The notes under the pieces: model-generated | The model's database searches: none | The model's input: the letters and a program-made list of their open reading frames with translations, nothing else | Told to the model about the DNA's origin: nothing | Shown: positions 1 through 12,889 of the stretch, one piece after another | Layout: every line of letters starts with the position of its first letter | Position numbering within the stretch: the stretch's first letter is position 1 | Program-made: the position numbers and the translations under genes | NCBI GenBank assembly: GCA_034769895.1 | Contig: CM068367.1 | Coordinates: forward strand, 350,487,111-350,551,110 | DNA: 64,000 bases | Source of the DNA: Magicicada septendecula | Taxonomy: Eukaryota > Arthropoda > Insecta > Hemiptera > Cicadidae | Direction: 5' to 3'

Positions 1-303
1 TTAAGATCTTCATATGCTGCTTAAAATTCTCGACCAATGTATCCCATTTTCCTACAATCCTCCAAGGAATTTTGTTTCAAATGTGTCCAGCAGCTACATT
101 ACCAGCTTATTAAGGCTCCAGGTTTCACTGCTGTATACCAAAATTAAGGTCTTATACAATTTAAATTTTGTTGACTGCCTTACTAACTTTCTCTTCAAGA
201 TTTTATTCAAGGCAAAGTATGAACTGTTCTCAGCTGCTAGTATTCTCCTTACTTCCTCTTTTTCATCAAGGTTTTCACTGAAAGTAGATGCAGTATGATT
301 CAC
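1..303 (-). pseudogene. LINE reverse-transcriptase C-terminal remnant
   Basis: On the minus strand a frame at 94-303 reads RRILAAENSSYFALNKIL followed by KFKLYKTLILVYSSETWSLN. This is the conserved stretch downstream of the reverse transcriptase core in many insect non-LTR retrotransposons (family form: RILAANRAYF...KLQIYKTLIRPVLTYGSETW). Below position 94, after a shift, the weaker text TFETKFLGGL..ENG corresponds to the FERKVLRRIYGP block seen intact in another LINE of this window near 46550. The copy therefore has at least one frameshift and an in-frame stop. It runs off the left edge of the window, so its 3' end is not visible. No target-site duplication can be assessed. The family call is from motif memory; the clade (Jockey/RTE/CR1-like) is not decided. 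Confidence 0.7.
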
Positions 304-1892
304 TCCTACTTAATCTGCTTCATGTCTTACATCTTGGAAAGCTCATTGTTGTGGAATTGGAATTCAAGTGGAAAATTGCAAACTCTATACTCTTAGTTTC
401 CTAATGACCAGATTGTTCAGGCTAAGATTCCTATGGTTAGAATTCAGGAATAAGCATTTATAAAGAACTTGAGAACAAGGCTTAAATAAACTGAATATCT
501 AGTAGTGAACTCAGAAGCACATGTTAATAATGTCTATATAAAACATTTTCATCTTCCCTCAGGGATTAGAACCGTGGCCTATTGAGAAATCAACCTGTGT
601 ATAACTCACACCACACCACTGCACAGAGAAACTAGTAGAAACCTGATGACAGAAAATGAACACTGGCTTCAAGATGCACAGTGAACAAATGCTCATTTTG
701 AGGCTACCGAACATGTTGTTTAAGAACATCCCACCTATGTGTAGAGCTTGAGAAAAATGTGTACACATTTTACACAGTGCCAAAAAAAGTCACCTATTTT
801 GTTCCAACAGTAGCTGCATGTACTCCAGCAAGATTAAGTGAGTGATTGTTACATGGCACAAATTTTCAGTCATTTTGCACATATGCACAACAGTCTTGTG
901 CAGATAGTGTAAACATCGTCTGCAGTAAGGCGGGCAAGAACACTGGAAGCATGTGTGACTAAGAGAAAATTAGTGAGTAAAGTGAGACAGTGAACTGTTA
1001 TTGCGTTATCTACCCTCAATCCTCTCTAGACAATTTAAGTGGGGGTAATTCATTCGCTGGGTATGTGCAGCTTAGCAGCCAAGAAAGGCTGTTATATTTC
1101 ACACTAGGGCTGTGCACGCTACAGTGGTCTGACGGGAACTACTGTTCAGGTAGTTATGAGGGACCACAAACATCTGCAGCACATTCTTATCAGTACCGAA
1201 TTGTCAGCAGTTTCGTTAGACACAAATAATTTTATGAAACTGTAATGAGATAATAATACAACCTTTTCATATTATAGTGAATTTCCATTAAAAAGTATTA
1301 GTGGAAAGTAATAAAATTTCCATTTTATTAGAATTAGGTAATAGTATTATTCATTTTTTAAACATTTTTCTTCCATTCTGGTGTCCGCCTTTTTGCAAAT
1401 AGACTAGAGTTGTGCAATAAACGCGTATCTTCAGTGGTGGACATATCCTGAACATTTTTACTGGCAAACTAATAAGACGGAATCGCGATCGTTGAAAAAA
1501 TGCGCAGTGCTCAAAGCACTTTCGATCAACATTTTCAGAAGGAAAACTACCAAATTTTTTTCCGCCCTTTTGCACACAGACTTATACATTTATAAACACT
1601 GCATACACAAATTGGCGGACATATACCTTGTGCTTTAGGTTTTCTCAAAATTTTCCTAACTTTGACGCTTTCCGCCGGCCATTTATACTCCATTCATGTT
1701 TCCGCCACTTTGTATGAAGCATAAGAACGACGTTTGGTGCTTACTTGTAAATTTTCAGCCATATACCGAGTGATTCCAAAACCTCAGGTATTTACCGACT
1801 TTCACCGCTTGAAATAATAAAAATAATTATTTTATTTTTAACAATTAACATTCTTTGAAAAAGATTAAATGAATTTTTAAGTACTTAATTCT
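304..1892. other. Gene-free stretch, no feature supported
   Basis: No open frame here resembles a protein I know and no splice-consistent exon was found. Two stretches near 1380-1450 and 1560-1630 share loosely similar text (TCCGCC...TTTTGCA...GGCGGACATAT), which may be two old copies of one repeat unit, but the match is too poor to call. Confidence 0.4.
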
Positions 1893-2460
<568 letters not shown>

Positions 2461-2943
2461 CGGTATGGAGAACCATACATGACTTCCAGTTCTAATTAAT
2501 TGTAAAATTATTTTTAATATGTGCAATCAGAACTCAGAACGAAACCAAATATATCAGCATGCTTTTGGTAAAAACGCTGAGAAAGATAATCAAAATACGA
2601 ATTGTACCTAGTTGTTAATATTTTAAAAATAAAGAATAAAATTATCTTTAATTTAAACAACGCGAAAGAAGAGAATGCCGCTCGGCGTTGTTATCTGTGA
2701 ATTTCTGAAAACGAAAAATTATTTTGTTTACGTATCCGTAGTTACATAGCATGGAACGATATCGATTGTTAATATTTTATTGAAATTTTTAAGTTTTCGG
2801 TCGAATAACTTTATAACATTGATACAAAAATTACCCCCTCCCCCTTCAACTACCATTTTCATTTATAGATATTTCACCAACCTTTCTCCAGTGGATTATT
2901 ATGACTTTCTTCAGGATACTTTATTTATCAAAATTACTTTACT

Positions 2944-3260
2944 CTTATTAAAACGTAAAACGTTGCAGGTAAACTACCCCTTCCCCTTAACCAATCTTCA
3001 CCAAAATCAATAGGCTTTAGTCTTCTTCAACTCGGGCACATATGCAAAAAATTATTCGATTCTGTTTGAATTTGCGGCAGTTATCGTTCGCCATAAAAAA
3101 ATTCCACACGAGCGCGCGCGCACACACACACACATTTTGGAAAATTACTTCTTCATGTTTTGAAGGTAGTACAATCAGAATCTGCCCTTATCACGAACAC
3201 GAACACGAGTCTGCCCTTATCACCATACTTCCTTTTCCTTATGGAACATGGAAGTAAAAA
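2944..3260 (+). repeat. Duplicated module, copy B
   Basis: This is the second copy of the module at 1893-2460. It has the same block order, a short GC/AC tract (about 3112-3135) in place of the 206-bp tract, and the same ending AACATGGAAGTAAAAA. The 480 bp between the copies are AT-rich, with no coding potential. A fragment with CCCCCTCCCCCTTCAACTACC at about 2834 may be a third, poorer relic. Confidence 0.65.
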
Positions 3261-3485
3261 AGTTACATAATCAAACTGCTGCTATGCCAGTATACTGTTT
3301 ACTACGTGAATCGATATTGAACCGTTTATTGCCTTGATGAAATGAACCACGTAGAATCGACATGTTACTGTTTATAGTTACATATTTATTTAACTTATCA
3401 ATCGGTACTTTGATATTTCTTTGTTGGTTTCCTCATTCTTTTCTCTATAAGCAGGGCTTTATCTGGAGGAACGATAATACACAAC

Positions 3486-3493
3486 TTATAGGG
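3486..3493. repeat. 8-bp target-site duplication, left copy (hAT 3494-6341)
   Basis: TTATAGGG directly precedes the terminal inverted repeat and is repeated without mismatch at 6342-6349. Eight-base duplications are diagnostic of hAT insertion. Confidence 0.95.
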
Positions 3494-3651
3494 CAGGGGT
3501 CAGCAAGTAATTTTAGGTGGGGTCCGGATACTTTTGAAAATTTTTATCGAGGTCCAGAAAAAAAACTCATATTCCTTACTAATTTTTTATTTTAATTTTC
3601 ACTCACAAAATAATATGAAATACAATAGATAGGTATATTTGTACTCAAAAA

Positions 3652-5501
3652 TCAATGGGAGAAATTACATTTGCGGTCTTGAGCCAGTTTTTTAAAGTTA
3701 GGTTCACGCGGGGAGCAGCTTATTCGAAGAGCGTCTTCAAGGTGGGCGGCCGTTAATCTTGAGCGATATTGGTTCTTCAAAAAATTCATTTTTGAAAAAA
3801 GTTTCACAAACATATGTGGAGCCAAACATAGTAGCCAGGTAAATGGCTAATTTTTTGCAATTTCCATATTTTTCTGGGACATGTTTACTCCAAAATTCTT
3901 CGGTGGATGCAGTTTTGTACGTTTGCAAGGAAATGTCTTCCTGCAAGTCTATTATCTCCATTTGGAGTAAAGGCTTTGAAAGGCGGAACAACTTCACAGC
4001 CACATCAGTCCATTCTGCCGCTGGAGAAACTTCAAAAGGCGATTTTAAGAATCGCGACAACTTCTCTATCTCTGCGAAGTCTTGGAATCTTGCTGCAAAT
4101 TCCTTCCTAAGATCTGACATAAAATTTAAAAATACTGCAATGTCTATTTCAGAATTATTTTTATATTCAAGAATTGTTGGAAAGTGAATAAATTCTTGAC
4201 TTGCAATGTCTTTTTCAAAGATATGCAGCTTGCGACGGAAAGAAGACGCACTTTGTATCAGATCACATATTAATTTCCCATTTCCTTGTAGCTCGGTATT
4301 GAGCGCATTTAAATGTTTCAGAATGTCTTTCAGGAAAGCCACAGCTAGCATATTGCGTTCGTTTGCTAGGAACTCCAAATGCTTCCTTGCTTCTTGTGTA
4401 TCCAAGTTGTCTAAGAAGGAGGTTACTTCTTCTTTTATTTGCCAAAAACGTTCAATCACTTGACCTTTACTTAGCCAACGAACATTGTTGTATTGCAGTA
4501 AGTCAGAATGCGCCGAATCACACTCAGATAGAAACTCTTTGAACTGTCTGTGCTGAAGAGCAGAACGAGACCTCATAAAATTAATCAACTTGATCAAGCT
4601 GTCCGTTACTTCTTTCAGAGTGGCACTAAGTTTTCCACAAAGGGCTGCCTGGTGAATTATGCACTGATAATATAGTAGCCCAGCATTCTTATCCTTGATT
4701 CTCTTTACTAGTCCCTTTTCTTTGCTGATCATCGCTGGGGCCCCGTCAGTTGAAAGAGACACCATTTTATCATAACTAATGTTTGATTTTGTCATGAAGT
4801 CATCAAAAGTCTTGAATAAATCTTCTCCGCGAGTCTTGCCTTTAAACGGCAATATTGCTAGCAATTCTTCCCTAAATGCTTTACTTTCAATATCCAAAAA
4901 TCGCACGAAAGTAGACATTTGTTCTTCATCAACAATGTCACATGATTCATCAAGTGCTATGGCGTAGCAAGGCGCCTTCTGCAGAAGTTCGAGCAAACTA
5001 CTTTTATTGTCAGCAGCCAAAATTTCGGTTCTTCTTGTATTGCTTCTTGCCGACAATGGAATACCTTGAATTGCGGCAACAACATCCTTTTTCTCTTCAA
5101 AAAGTGCCGTGGCCACTTCCAACATACATTTTTTTACTATCTCAGAGTCTGAAAATGGCTTCTGGTGTTTATTAAGCGTCCAACACACACGCAACGCTGC
5201 TTCTGCAGATTTTTCTTGCTAGCGAACTATAAGGCCGTGCTTTTTTTGTAAGAAGCTAGATATGCCTGGAGTTTTTCTTGCCGAGCTTCACTACCCAGAG
5301 GAAAATTTTTATGGACTGCTGATGAGTTGTTTCGTAGTGTCACTTTAAATTGGCACTTTTAACAAGAGCGACAGTTTTGTTGCATATGAGGCAAACTGGA
5401 ACAGCTCCAGGCCTATCAGGCAGCGTAAAACAATATTGTTCAGTCCACTCAGTCAAAAACTTCCTATTTTCACTATCAACTTTACGCTTTTTAGGATCCA
5501 T
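3652..5501 (-). pseudogene. Decayed hAT transposase, BED-finger type (GTF2IRD2/ZBED5-like)
   Basis: The start is Met at 5501 (MDPKKRKVDSENRKFLTEW), followed by half of a BED zinc finger, PVCLICNKTVALVKSANLK, then HYETTH. The main open block (5194-3737) holds the hAT core: ALDESCDIVDEEQMSTF (first Asp), LSTDGAPAM (second Asp), CIIHQAALCGK and NNVRWLSKGQVIERF. The C-terminal dimerisation part, with text like FLKNQYRSRLTAAHLEDALR, lies in another frame down to a stop at 3652. Visible breaks are a stop replacing Arg just after NLK in the finger, two frameshifts and a TAG between about 5200 and 5340, and one frameshift near 3785-3800 in an A/T run. It acted as a cut-and-paste transposase for its own element; host genes of the ZBED5/GTF2IRD2 group derive from the same family. 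It is not a host gene here, because it lies inside the element's inverted repeats. Confidence 0.9.
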
Positions 5502-5662
5502 ATCGATGCAAAAAAAAACGTTATAAGCCTCGACAATAACAAAACAAATTAATAAAAGCTCCGTACGAGATCGCAACAACTACTGACGAAGTGACGATAA
5601 AATTTGTCTATTTTATTTAGATTCGTTCTTTATAAAAATACCGCCGCCCGGCACAAAGCGCG

Positions 5663-5742
5663 TGCCGACGCACCGCAAAGGAGTTGCTTCCGTGTCAAAG
5701 TGTATGCCGACGCACCGCAAAGGAGCCGCTTCCGTGTCAAAG
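5663..5742. repeat. Two tandem copies of a 42-bp unit inside hAT
   Basis: The text TGCCGACGCACCGCAAAGGA occurs at 5663 and again at 5705, each time followed by nearly the same sequence through CCGTGTCAAAG. Two such units upstream of the transposase start could be subterminal transposase-binding or promoter repeats, which hAT elements often carry; no function is shown. Confidence 0.85.
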
Positions 5743-6001
5743 GTCGCCGCCGCCGAGTACACCCGCCCGAAAGATATAATTGTCATTTCACATCAAAGTT
5801 TCATAAAGTGGCGTTAAGCTTTCGTTCGAGTTACGAGCACAAAAATTGTGTTAAAATGAATATGCCTGCTCCGGTTAAAAGAGGCTTCAGAGGTTGCCAG
5901 AGTCAGAGATCGATTTATAAAATTTCCTATTTCATTAAATAAAATTCTTGTGTTGCCTTCGGGTGTACAGAGCTTTTATGTGGATCGACATAACATGCTG
6001 T

Positions 6002-6064
6002 GCCGGCCGGCAAGACCAACTACAATATCTCGGTCTGTATATTGTAGTTGGTCTTGCGGCCGGC
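6002..6064. other. Strong hairpin near hAT right end
   Basis: Arm 6002-6028 (GCCGGCCGGCAAGACCAACT, then ACAATAT) pairs with arm 6039-6064, whose reverse complement is the same except for one missing G. The loop is the 10 nt CTCGGTCTGT. This 26-bp stem lies about 280 bp from the right end of the hAT element, on the side upstream of transposase. It could fold in single-stranded DNA or RNA. Confidence 0.93.
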
Positions 6065-6349
6065 CAGCTTGCTCCCTTACGCCCCCCGCTCTCCAGCGCA
6101 CTCTCCTGCGCTACACAGCATAGCAACTATGTATTTAATCTACCTACTAACCATTAAGAACTCAAATCAGTCACGCAATTACTTATAAAATACTAGAAAA
6201 AATGATAAGGGTGGCGCTCAAACGTATTGTTATCTACAGAAAAATATTTTTTAAATAATTTATTTGAGTAATTTATACTTACAAAAAAATTTTGGCGGTC
6301 CAGTTTTTGACCTTCCGCGGTCCGCCAGTTGCCGACCGTTGTTATAGGG

Positions 6350-7019
6350 AATAAATGTCGCACAAAGATTGTAATGGTTATACATAAGTTCAATCATGAG
6401 TAAAAGCTATGTAACCACAGGCTTACTAATTTCCATATGCTTATTGAATAATTTAAATTATTTAATCAGTAGATGATGACTTTATTGAGATAATAATACA
6501 ATAATATATTTAAATAATCAAACAAAGCAATCGCACACGTTGTAGTGGGGATAAGACGGGAATAGTGTAATACAACTGAGTAGAAAAAGGCTACAGTTGA
6601 TAGTGTTAGTGGACGAGTTAGTTGACGAGCTGCTCCCTGAATGACGAGTTTATTAATTAATTAATTACGGTTAATCATTTTAAGTTAGTGTTCTCACATC
6701 AACTGAGAAAGAATAAAACAACTGCATAGGGCGGAGCAGCACACATTCATTATTATCATAGTCTGCATAAAGTTTGTTTAATGCTGACGACCCATGCATT
6801 AATGGTAAACAACTTAGCTGAGGGGTGGGTCGCCCCATGGCCGCCAACAGAACTCAAACCTCCTCTCCGTGTAATTTGTGATTGATCGTTTCGAATGTTG
6901 TTTCCATGTCTAGGGGCTCTTAAACTTCATCCAAATTACTTTTGCATCATTTTTTCTTTAATTTTTTTGCGAAGTCTTTAGGCGGTATTGATTTCGAACT
7001 GTAATGTAACTGCTATCCA
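6350..7019. other. Gene-free stretch
   Basis: Nothing beyond the flank of the hAT insertion is recognised. The stretch is AT-rich with scattered stops, and no inverted or tandem repeat of note was seen. Confidence 0.5.
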
Positions 7020-7612
7020 GCAATCAAGTCTGGGAGAAGATCATCATCTTCTTCTTCTTCTTCTTCTTCTTCTTCTTCTTCTTCTTCTTCTTCTTCTTCT
7101 TCTTCTTCTTCTTCTTCTTCTTCATCATCTTCAGTACAAAGATTAGGCTTGCAGCCTTTTCCGTCTTCACAGCCACCAATTTCTTGGCCTGCCTCTATAT
7201 CGTTCTCCAAGAGGCTTATACTGGATTATCTTTTTTTGATATTCTCAAGTCACCCATTCCATTTATGGGTTGTATCCAGATTTCTTTATGTTGTTTCATT
7301 TTATCGTTTGTCGAATATATTCAGCTCTTGCCTTCTGTCTGTATTTCATATGTGATCTCTTAGGATTCACTCTTTGACTCTCCTTAAGAATTTCATTTCA
7401 GCAGCTTCAATTCGTTCTCTCTGATTTTGGGTGAGTGTCCACGATTCACTCCCGTACATCAATATTGGTGTCGCCATTACTTTATAAAATTTCAATTGTG
7501 TATCTTTTCGTATGTTCTTTCCCAGAGTCTTATGAATTGTGCCACACATCCCCTAGAATCTGTTTATTTTATTATCGATATCGTCTTTGATATTGGGATA
7601 TTTGTCCAGTAA
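7020..7612 (-). pseudogene. LINE 3' remnant with GAA tail
   Basis: The minus-strand frame 7549-7367 reads GTIHKTLGKNIRKDTQLKFY then KVMATPILMYGSESWTL and ERIEAAEMKFLRRVK, a classic block of insect non-LTR retrotransposon ORF2. Further downstream (leftward), with stops and shifts, come RDH..NTDRRQELNIF and a GERYRGRPR-like stretch, also typical of the last 100 residues of this ORF. The text then passes directly into a long GAA repeat (7048-7123 on the + strand as CTT), the sort of simple-sequence tail these LINEs end in. It is 5' truncated and broken. Confidence 0.8.
7048..7123. repeat. CTT/GAA trinucleotide repeat
   Basis: This is a run of about 25 CTT units, with purines on the minus strand, at the 3' end of the LINE remnant. 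Such GAA tracts can form triplex DNA. The poly-Glu open frame across it is not a gene. Confidence 0.95.
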
Positions 7613-7702
7613 TAAGAAAAATGTTGTACGAATTAATAAGTGAACTAGTCATTAAGAACGTCGGCAAAGTATAATGTAATCTCACTTTGCTTTAGGCAAG
7701 TT

Positions 7703-7771
7703 TACAGGTCATCATTTAAGTTTCCGTCATATCTCTTCACAAGGAAGGATGTGTGGGTAGCACAGCGTTTC
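7703..7771. repeat. Satellite unit left of the LTR insertion
   Basis: The text from ACAGGTCATCATTTAAG to AGCACAGCGTTTC closely matches 22523-22593 in the satellite array on the far side of the LTR element. It shows that the large insertion split a pre-existing 114-bp array, with only one partial unit left on this side. Confidence 0.85.
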
Positions 7772-9297
7772 TGTAACGTTTTGCCCACGTTACAAATCCA
7801 GGGAACCCATCATAATTGACACTAGCCAATTAGACGGGCTGCCTACGTTGTAACGAACTGAAATTAAACTCAACACAATTAACAATAATAAATAAGATAA
7901 TTATTAGGACACAAGGGAAGGTATTTCACTGATTTATGCACTCACTTCAATGTGTAATTAGATGACTTCTCTTTATTAACAAATGATATGAAAGGATCCC
8001 ATAACATAATTATTTATAGTAAAATATTAAAAAGGGTTATCTGGAAAACTAGGGATCATATTGATCATGTACTTTTACCTCGGATCCGAGTTTACTTTAA
8101 ATATTGTAAAGACGTCTGAGTAATACTATGCTCATCTAGGAGCTTGCAATTTTACATTTACCATTTGAAGAATGGTATTATTTACTAAAGGGATTATAAT
8201 TAACATTTACATATTAACGTTACAACGTATGATTTGCAATATTACAGTATACATCTATTTGGTTTCATTTATTGTTTAAAGAAAATTATAGTCTTTGAAA
8301 AGTCTCTTTCATCTATAAGTTATGTCTCAAATGTAATTAACTCTCGATAGTCAAGCTATCGAGTCACCTTTACAATAAGTTGTGCTGTCCTCGTCCTGGG
8401 GTGTCACACTTGGGAATTCTGGTAGTCGGCGTCGTCATCTGGGTCGTGTCTTCGGCGAATATTTTTTATAGCTGGTTCACTGAGGAGATTGAAGCAATGC
8501 TGGTTAAAGTTGGGGTAGATCCACGTAGGTCCTGGTCAGCGTCGTAGGGGTCGTAGACGTCCATATGTACAGTTTATGCAGGCCACATATTCACATGTAG
8601 AGTTGTACTGGAGTTTACATCTTGAGTAGAGACGTCATCTTGCTTACGTGTTGTTAATTTTTCTTAACTTATTACATTTCTTAAAAAATCTTTCTACATT
8701 TTATATATTAAAAACTTGCTCCCCACGTTTTGTAGTGGTAGCTAACAGTTACATTTAATTTTAATCAACACATTTCTGAAGAGCTCTCGCTCGTAGGTGT
8801 GCACTGTCTGACGGCTGCATAGTAACTCTTCTCTCGATTCGACTGGCACATTACAACGAAACGGTGCGAGTACTCCGCGATAATATAGTTCCTATTTTAT
8901 TTTAAATTGACATTATTATAATAAGAAGAAACAAATTAATTATACTTATTTAATTTACGGGAATTATTTAACTACTACTCGTGCCTTCAAATTACTAAGT
9001 ACAAACATTACGATTTTTATACATTTCTAAGTTACAGACGGTTCGCTAAGCACGTTGAGTCCGGAATTAAACAGGCCAACGCATGATGACTTACAAAAGG
9101 GTTAACTGTGATATTAATAGCTTTTTACAATTTGATTTTTTAAATTAATTGTTTAGTTAGATTTTTCCATTTACCTCTCATACTTATTCAGAGTTAGTAC
9201 AGGGGCATTAGGTTTAATAGTGCGATTTAAAAATACTTAATTGCTTTTTAATTTTTTTTTTATTATTAACAATTTTACTATCAATTAAATCGTCACA
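7772..9297 (-). repeat. LTR of outer element (element-sense 3' LTR)
   Basis: TGTAACG...CGTCACA, 1526 bp, is nearly identical to 20898-22427. It contains a perfect hairpin at 8343-8363: CTCGATAG, loop TCAAG, CTATCGAG. Read in element sense it runs TGTGACG...CGTTACA, the same termini as the inner element's LTR, which marks them as one family. Confidence 0.95.
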
Positions 9298-9753
9298 TAC
9301 TCCGCCGCTTAAAATCCACATTAATAATTTTAGTGAGGAGAACGCAAAGTTGGGGACTTGGAGTATGCTCGGTGTCAATGTGTGGAATTTCTCTCACATT
9401 GTTATTGGCAAGTGTTATACCCATTTATTTCTTCTCTACAATACAACATACGTACATATTTTCTTATAAACTACCTTTTTTCATTACCTAAAATTCACAC
9501 TTAATATCTACATTTTAAAACACAAAACTCTTTCTTATGTCTACTACTTAAATCTACTACCGGTTTTTCTTTGGGTTATAGTTACTCTCTTCATAGAGTA
9601 ATTTTCTAAATATTTTGTTATTTAGAGCTCAGTTTAGTGGTCATTGAGTACTCATTAGCTTATCTTTCGCTGAACTGGATCTCAAGTTGATCAGGCCTCA
9701 TTTCCAAATTCTACGATTAACACTTAGCACGTTTACTGAGGTATAAGATAACT

Positions 9754-10260
9754 TCAATACCTAGTATTACCTTTTCTATTTTTGGCTATGCTATTTCCTC
9801 TTTTCTTCTTATACAATTTTATCTGCGAAATATGTGTTCTCCGCACATATTCTCGAGTCGCAGGTTCGTACAGGGCTACTGTAACTGGAGTTAAGTACTT
9901 CTGGATTTGGTAAGGACCACACCATCGGTATGATAGTTTAGAGGTGGTCTTATCAATTGCACTACTAGTCGGGTGAGTCTTGTACATTACTAAGTCACCG
10001 ACTTGGTACCTAACTGAATTGTTATGAATATTTCTCTCGTGGTATTTTCTGGATTTCTCTAAGTTCGCTCTTAAATTAGCGCAAGCTTTATTCCATATTT
10101 GCTTAATCTGCTTATCCTTTATTTGCGGAGGTAGCAGGTCGTGTATTTTCCATTTAGTGGACAAGGGGTGGTTTGGTTTGTATTTATACAGTAACTCAAA
10201 CGGGGTCGACTTGTGTCCTTCGTGATAAGCTGAATTAAAGGCGTATTGTATCCAGGATAG
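9754..10260 (-). pseudogene. Integrase C-terminal part of outer LTR element
   Basis: The minus-strand frame reads VRYQVGDLVMYKTHP, SYRWCGPYQIQKYL and REYVRRTHISQIKLYKKKR. This is the C-terminal DNA-binding half of a Ty3/Gypsy integrase, including the GDLV and the W-GP-I motifs. It continues toward the integrase core found at 17234-17555, with the inner LTR element lying between the two. Fossil. Confidence 0.85.
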
Positions 10261-11838
10261 TGTGACGATTTAAATTGTACCAATAATCAAGAAAATAAAA
10301 ATTTTTTAAAAATTAAGGTTGCGAGCTCTTAAGCCATTTAAATCTCACTGTATTAATATAAAATACCTGTATGTACTCAGTATGAGAGGAAGCATAATTA
10401 ATTAGTTATAAGATACTCTAATAAAAAGAAAAATTGTAAAGAGTTATTAATATCATATTTAACCCTTTGCTTGTAAGCAGGCGCTGTCCTGTTGATTCCA
10501 GACTCGACATGCTTTCAGAGTCTTGTGTGAGTAAGAATAAGATAAAAAAACTAATGTTAATAATAAAAAATCTGAAGACATAAATAGTCGCTAAAACAAC
10601 TGATTTAAATTATGTATATTTGTTTAGGGATAGTTTGGATAAATAAAAATGTTAACTTAAATATAGTTAGGAACTATATTCTCGCGCGGAAATTGTCCCA
10701 CTAACTTTTGCCCAGTACCAGGCGAAGGGAGCGGAATTTCTCTCTCTTGCAATAGTGACTTCGTACCGTACAGACGTAGGAGCTGTGCGCTTAAAATATG
10801 TTAACTACATTTTGTCTCAGCTTAAGATGGTGTACCAGATGTAGCTGTTTAAAGCATCTGGAAGTGTTTATTAATATAGTCATGTAAATAGACAAGAAAT
10901 TTAAAGTAAAAAAAATCGAAATGTAAAAAAAGGAGTGTAACACAAGATGACTTAGTGCTTCAACAAATAACAACAATTCCAAAGTCATACCCGGAGATGT
11001 GAACTATCAGAAGCCACAAACTCTACTGCACGTGACAGAATATGCAGATCAGGACATCCGAGAATCTACAAGATCATCGTAGATATCTACACGACGTATT
11101 GTTCAACCTGCGAACTTTTGGAGCCCTTTACAGAGGAAGGCCAGACCGAGATGACGACGTAGCTGTTCCTGTTTCCCAAGACGGATACCCTAGGACGAGT
11201 CTTCTGCATACCAATTAAAAGGTGACTCGATAGCCTGTCTATCGAGGGTAACTAATATTTGTCACACAACACTTCTTGAAAGAGACTTTTCAGAAACTAT
11301 TAACTTTGTAAAGACTAATAAATTAAATCTAAGAATTTCATGTAACTATTCTAACTTCATACGTTGTAACAGTTTATATGCTAATGTAGAGTAATATAAT
11401 TCAAGCAATGATACCATTCTTCCAATGGTAGAATAAAGAAAGTCTTGCAAGCTAATATCATGAAATGAGTATAATTAAAAGTCTTAATTACAGAAATACA
11501 GAAAGTTGACCCGGATCCGAGGTATAGATATGTAAAATCAAGTTGATCTCAATTTAAAGAAACCTTTCAAATAACTTAATAATTGAATTAGTAATGTCAT
11601 GGGATCTGTCAGTATGTTTTTAAATGTTAAATAAAAGAGAAGTCTTCTTGTTACACACATATGAGGAGTGCTTAAATCAATTGTATACCTTGCCATTGTT
11701 TCCTTACACAGTTAGTAAGTAATTTGTTATATTAATTATTTGTGATCAATTCTGTTACAACGTAGGCAGCCCATCTAATTAACGGAGTTTAATTACGAGG
11801 GGTTCCCTGGATTTGTAACGCGGCGAAAAGACGTTACA
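10261..11838 (+). repeat. 5' LTR of inner element
   Basis: 1578 bp, nearly identical to 15653-17233. It carries the hairpin CTCGATAG-CCTGT-CTATCGAG at 11226-11246, the same stem as in the outer LTRs with a different loop. A 65-codon open frame on its minus strand (10791-10988) recurs in the other LTR and looks fortuitous. Confidence 0.95.
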
Positions 11839-12889
11839 GAAATGCGCCACTCTGCTTAATTGTAAAAAAATAAAAGGGTAATTGTTTACAGAGTGTCACA
11901 AAAGTGACATTTCAAAAAATAAAGGAAACAAAGGAAAGAGTTTTAATTGTGTCTATAGTGTCACAAACAAAATTGCATTCACTATGCGTGGATAAATTGT
12001 AAGATCAATAACTAAATATATAATATTGATATATGCACTCAGAAAGTTACTTTAATAAATGTAATGTTCAAAACATATTTAATACACTATTAAATAACGT
12101 AATATGTATTAAGTACGTAGATGGTAGTATGTATAAGTAAAATGTCATTAGCGTCATACAATGTAAAATGCTATATGCAGGTTCCTACCGGCACAACCTG
12201 CATAATTCGATGTAAGTACTTGCATACATGAATTGTGACCAAACATAACAATTTTGGTCAACCGAACAATCTGTAACAGGTTTGTTTACGACAATCTATG
12301 ACCTGTTGTCTCCTGAATCATTCTGCACAGTGTATGTCCAACTATCTAGATTACATACACTAGAAAGAGTTATAAAAGATAATTTGATTAAAAATGACTT
12401 TGTTAATAATAATAAAGTAATTAAGTAGAAGTTCGTGATTTAAAACTTGTGAACAAAATAAGTAATTATTTAATTGAGAAAAGTTTATGAATGAACGAAG
12501 CCAAAGTGTTGTCTAAGCGGAATAATAATAAATGTGTTGCATAAGATTGCGCTCCCCTTTTCTCGTGTTTATACCGGTCGTTGGTGTTATTCACTCGCAT
12601 TGTGTAGACAATAATATGTAAAAGCAAACACCCCATTGTCACACACGCTCAACCCTCCTTTGTTAACTAAATATGTAGGCCACCCTCTGACCTACATTCC
12701 AGTAAACAGCTGATCGGCTATTTAACATTGAAAGATATGTGTGTGTGATTTCTGTCTCTCCCTTAGAAGAGAAATTGTTCTTTTCTAATTTGTGTAAATT
12801 GATTACTTATGAATTTATTATATGTATATGTAATGTATGTGTAATATACTAGTATTAATTTTAAGTACGTGCTAATGTGTTAGAACAAA

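Larger units (their letters stand above)
3494..6341 (-). mobile_element. hAT DNA transposon (GTF2IRD2/ZBED5-like), complete ends
   Basis: The left end reads CAGGGGTCAGCAAG and the right end, read inward on the minus strand, CAACGGTCGGCAACTG. These are imperfect terminal inverted repeats of the hAT type. The flanks carry a perfect 8-bp duplication, TTATAGGG, at 3486-3493 and 6342-6349, which fixes both ends. The 2848-bp element carries one minus-strand transposase gene, a 42-bp tandem duplication at 5663-5742 and a strong hairpin at 6002-6064, both on the promoter side. The transposase is broken in several places, so the copy is inactive, although its ends and duplication remain crisp. Confidence 0.95.

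Noticed and set aside
7013-7210. Poly-glutamate open frame
   Set aside because: It is the translated GAA tail of a LINE remnant.
10791-10988. Small conserved membrane-like protein, repeated at 16184-16381
   Set aside because: The two are identical because they lie in the two LTRs of one element; the frame is on the antisense strand and has no independent support.
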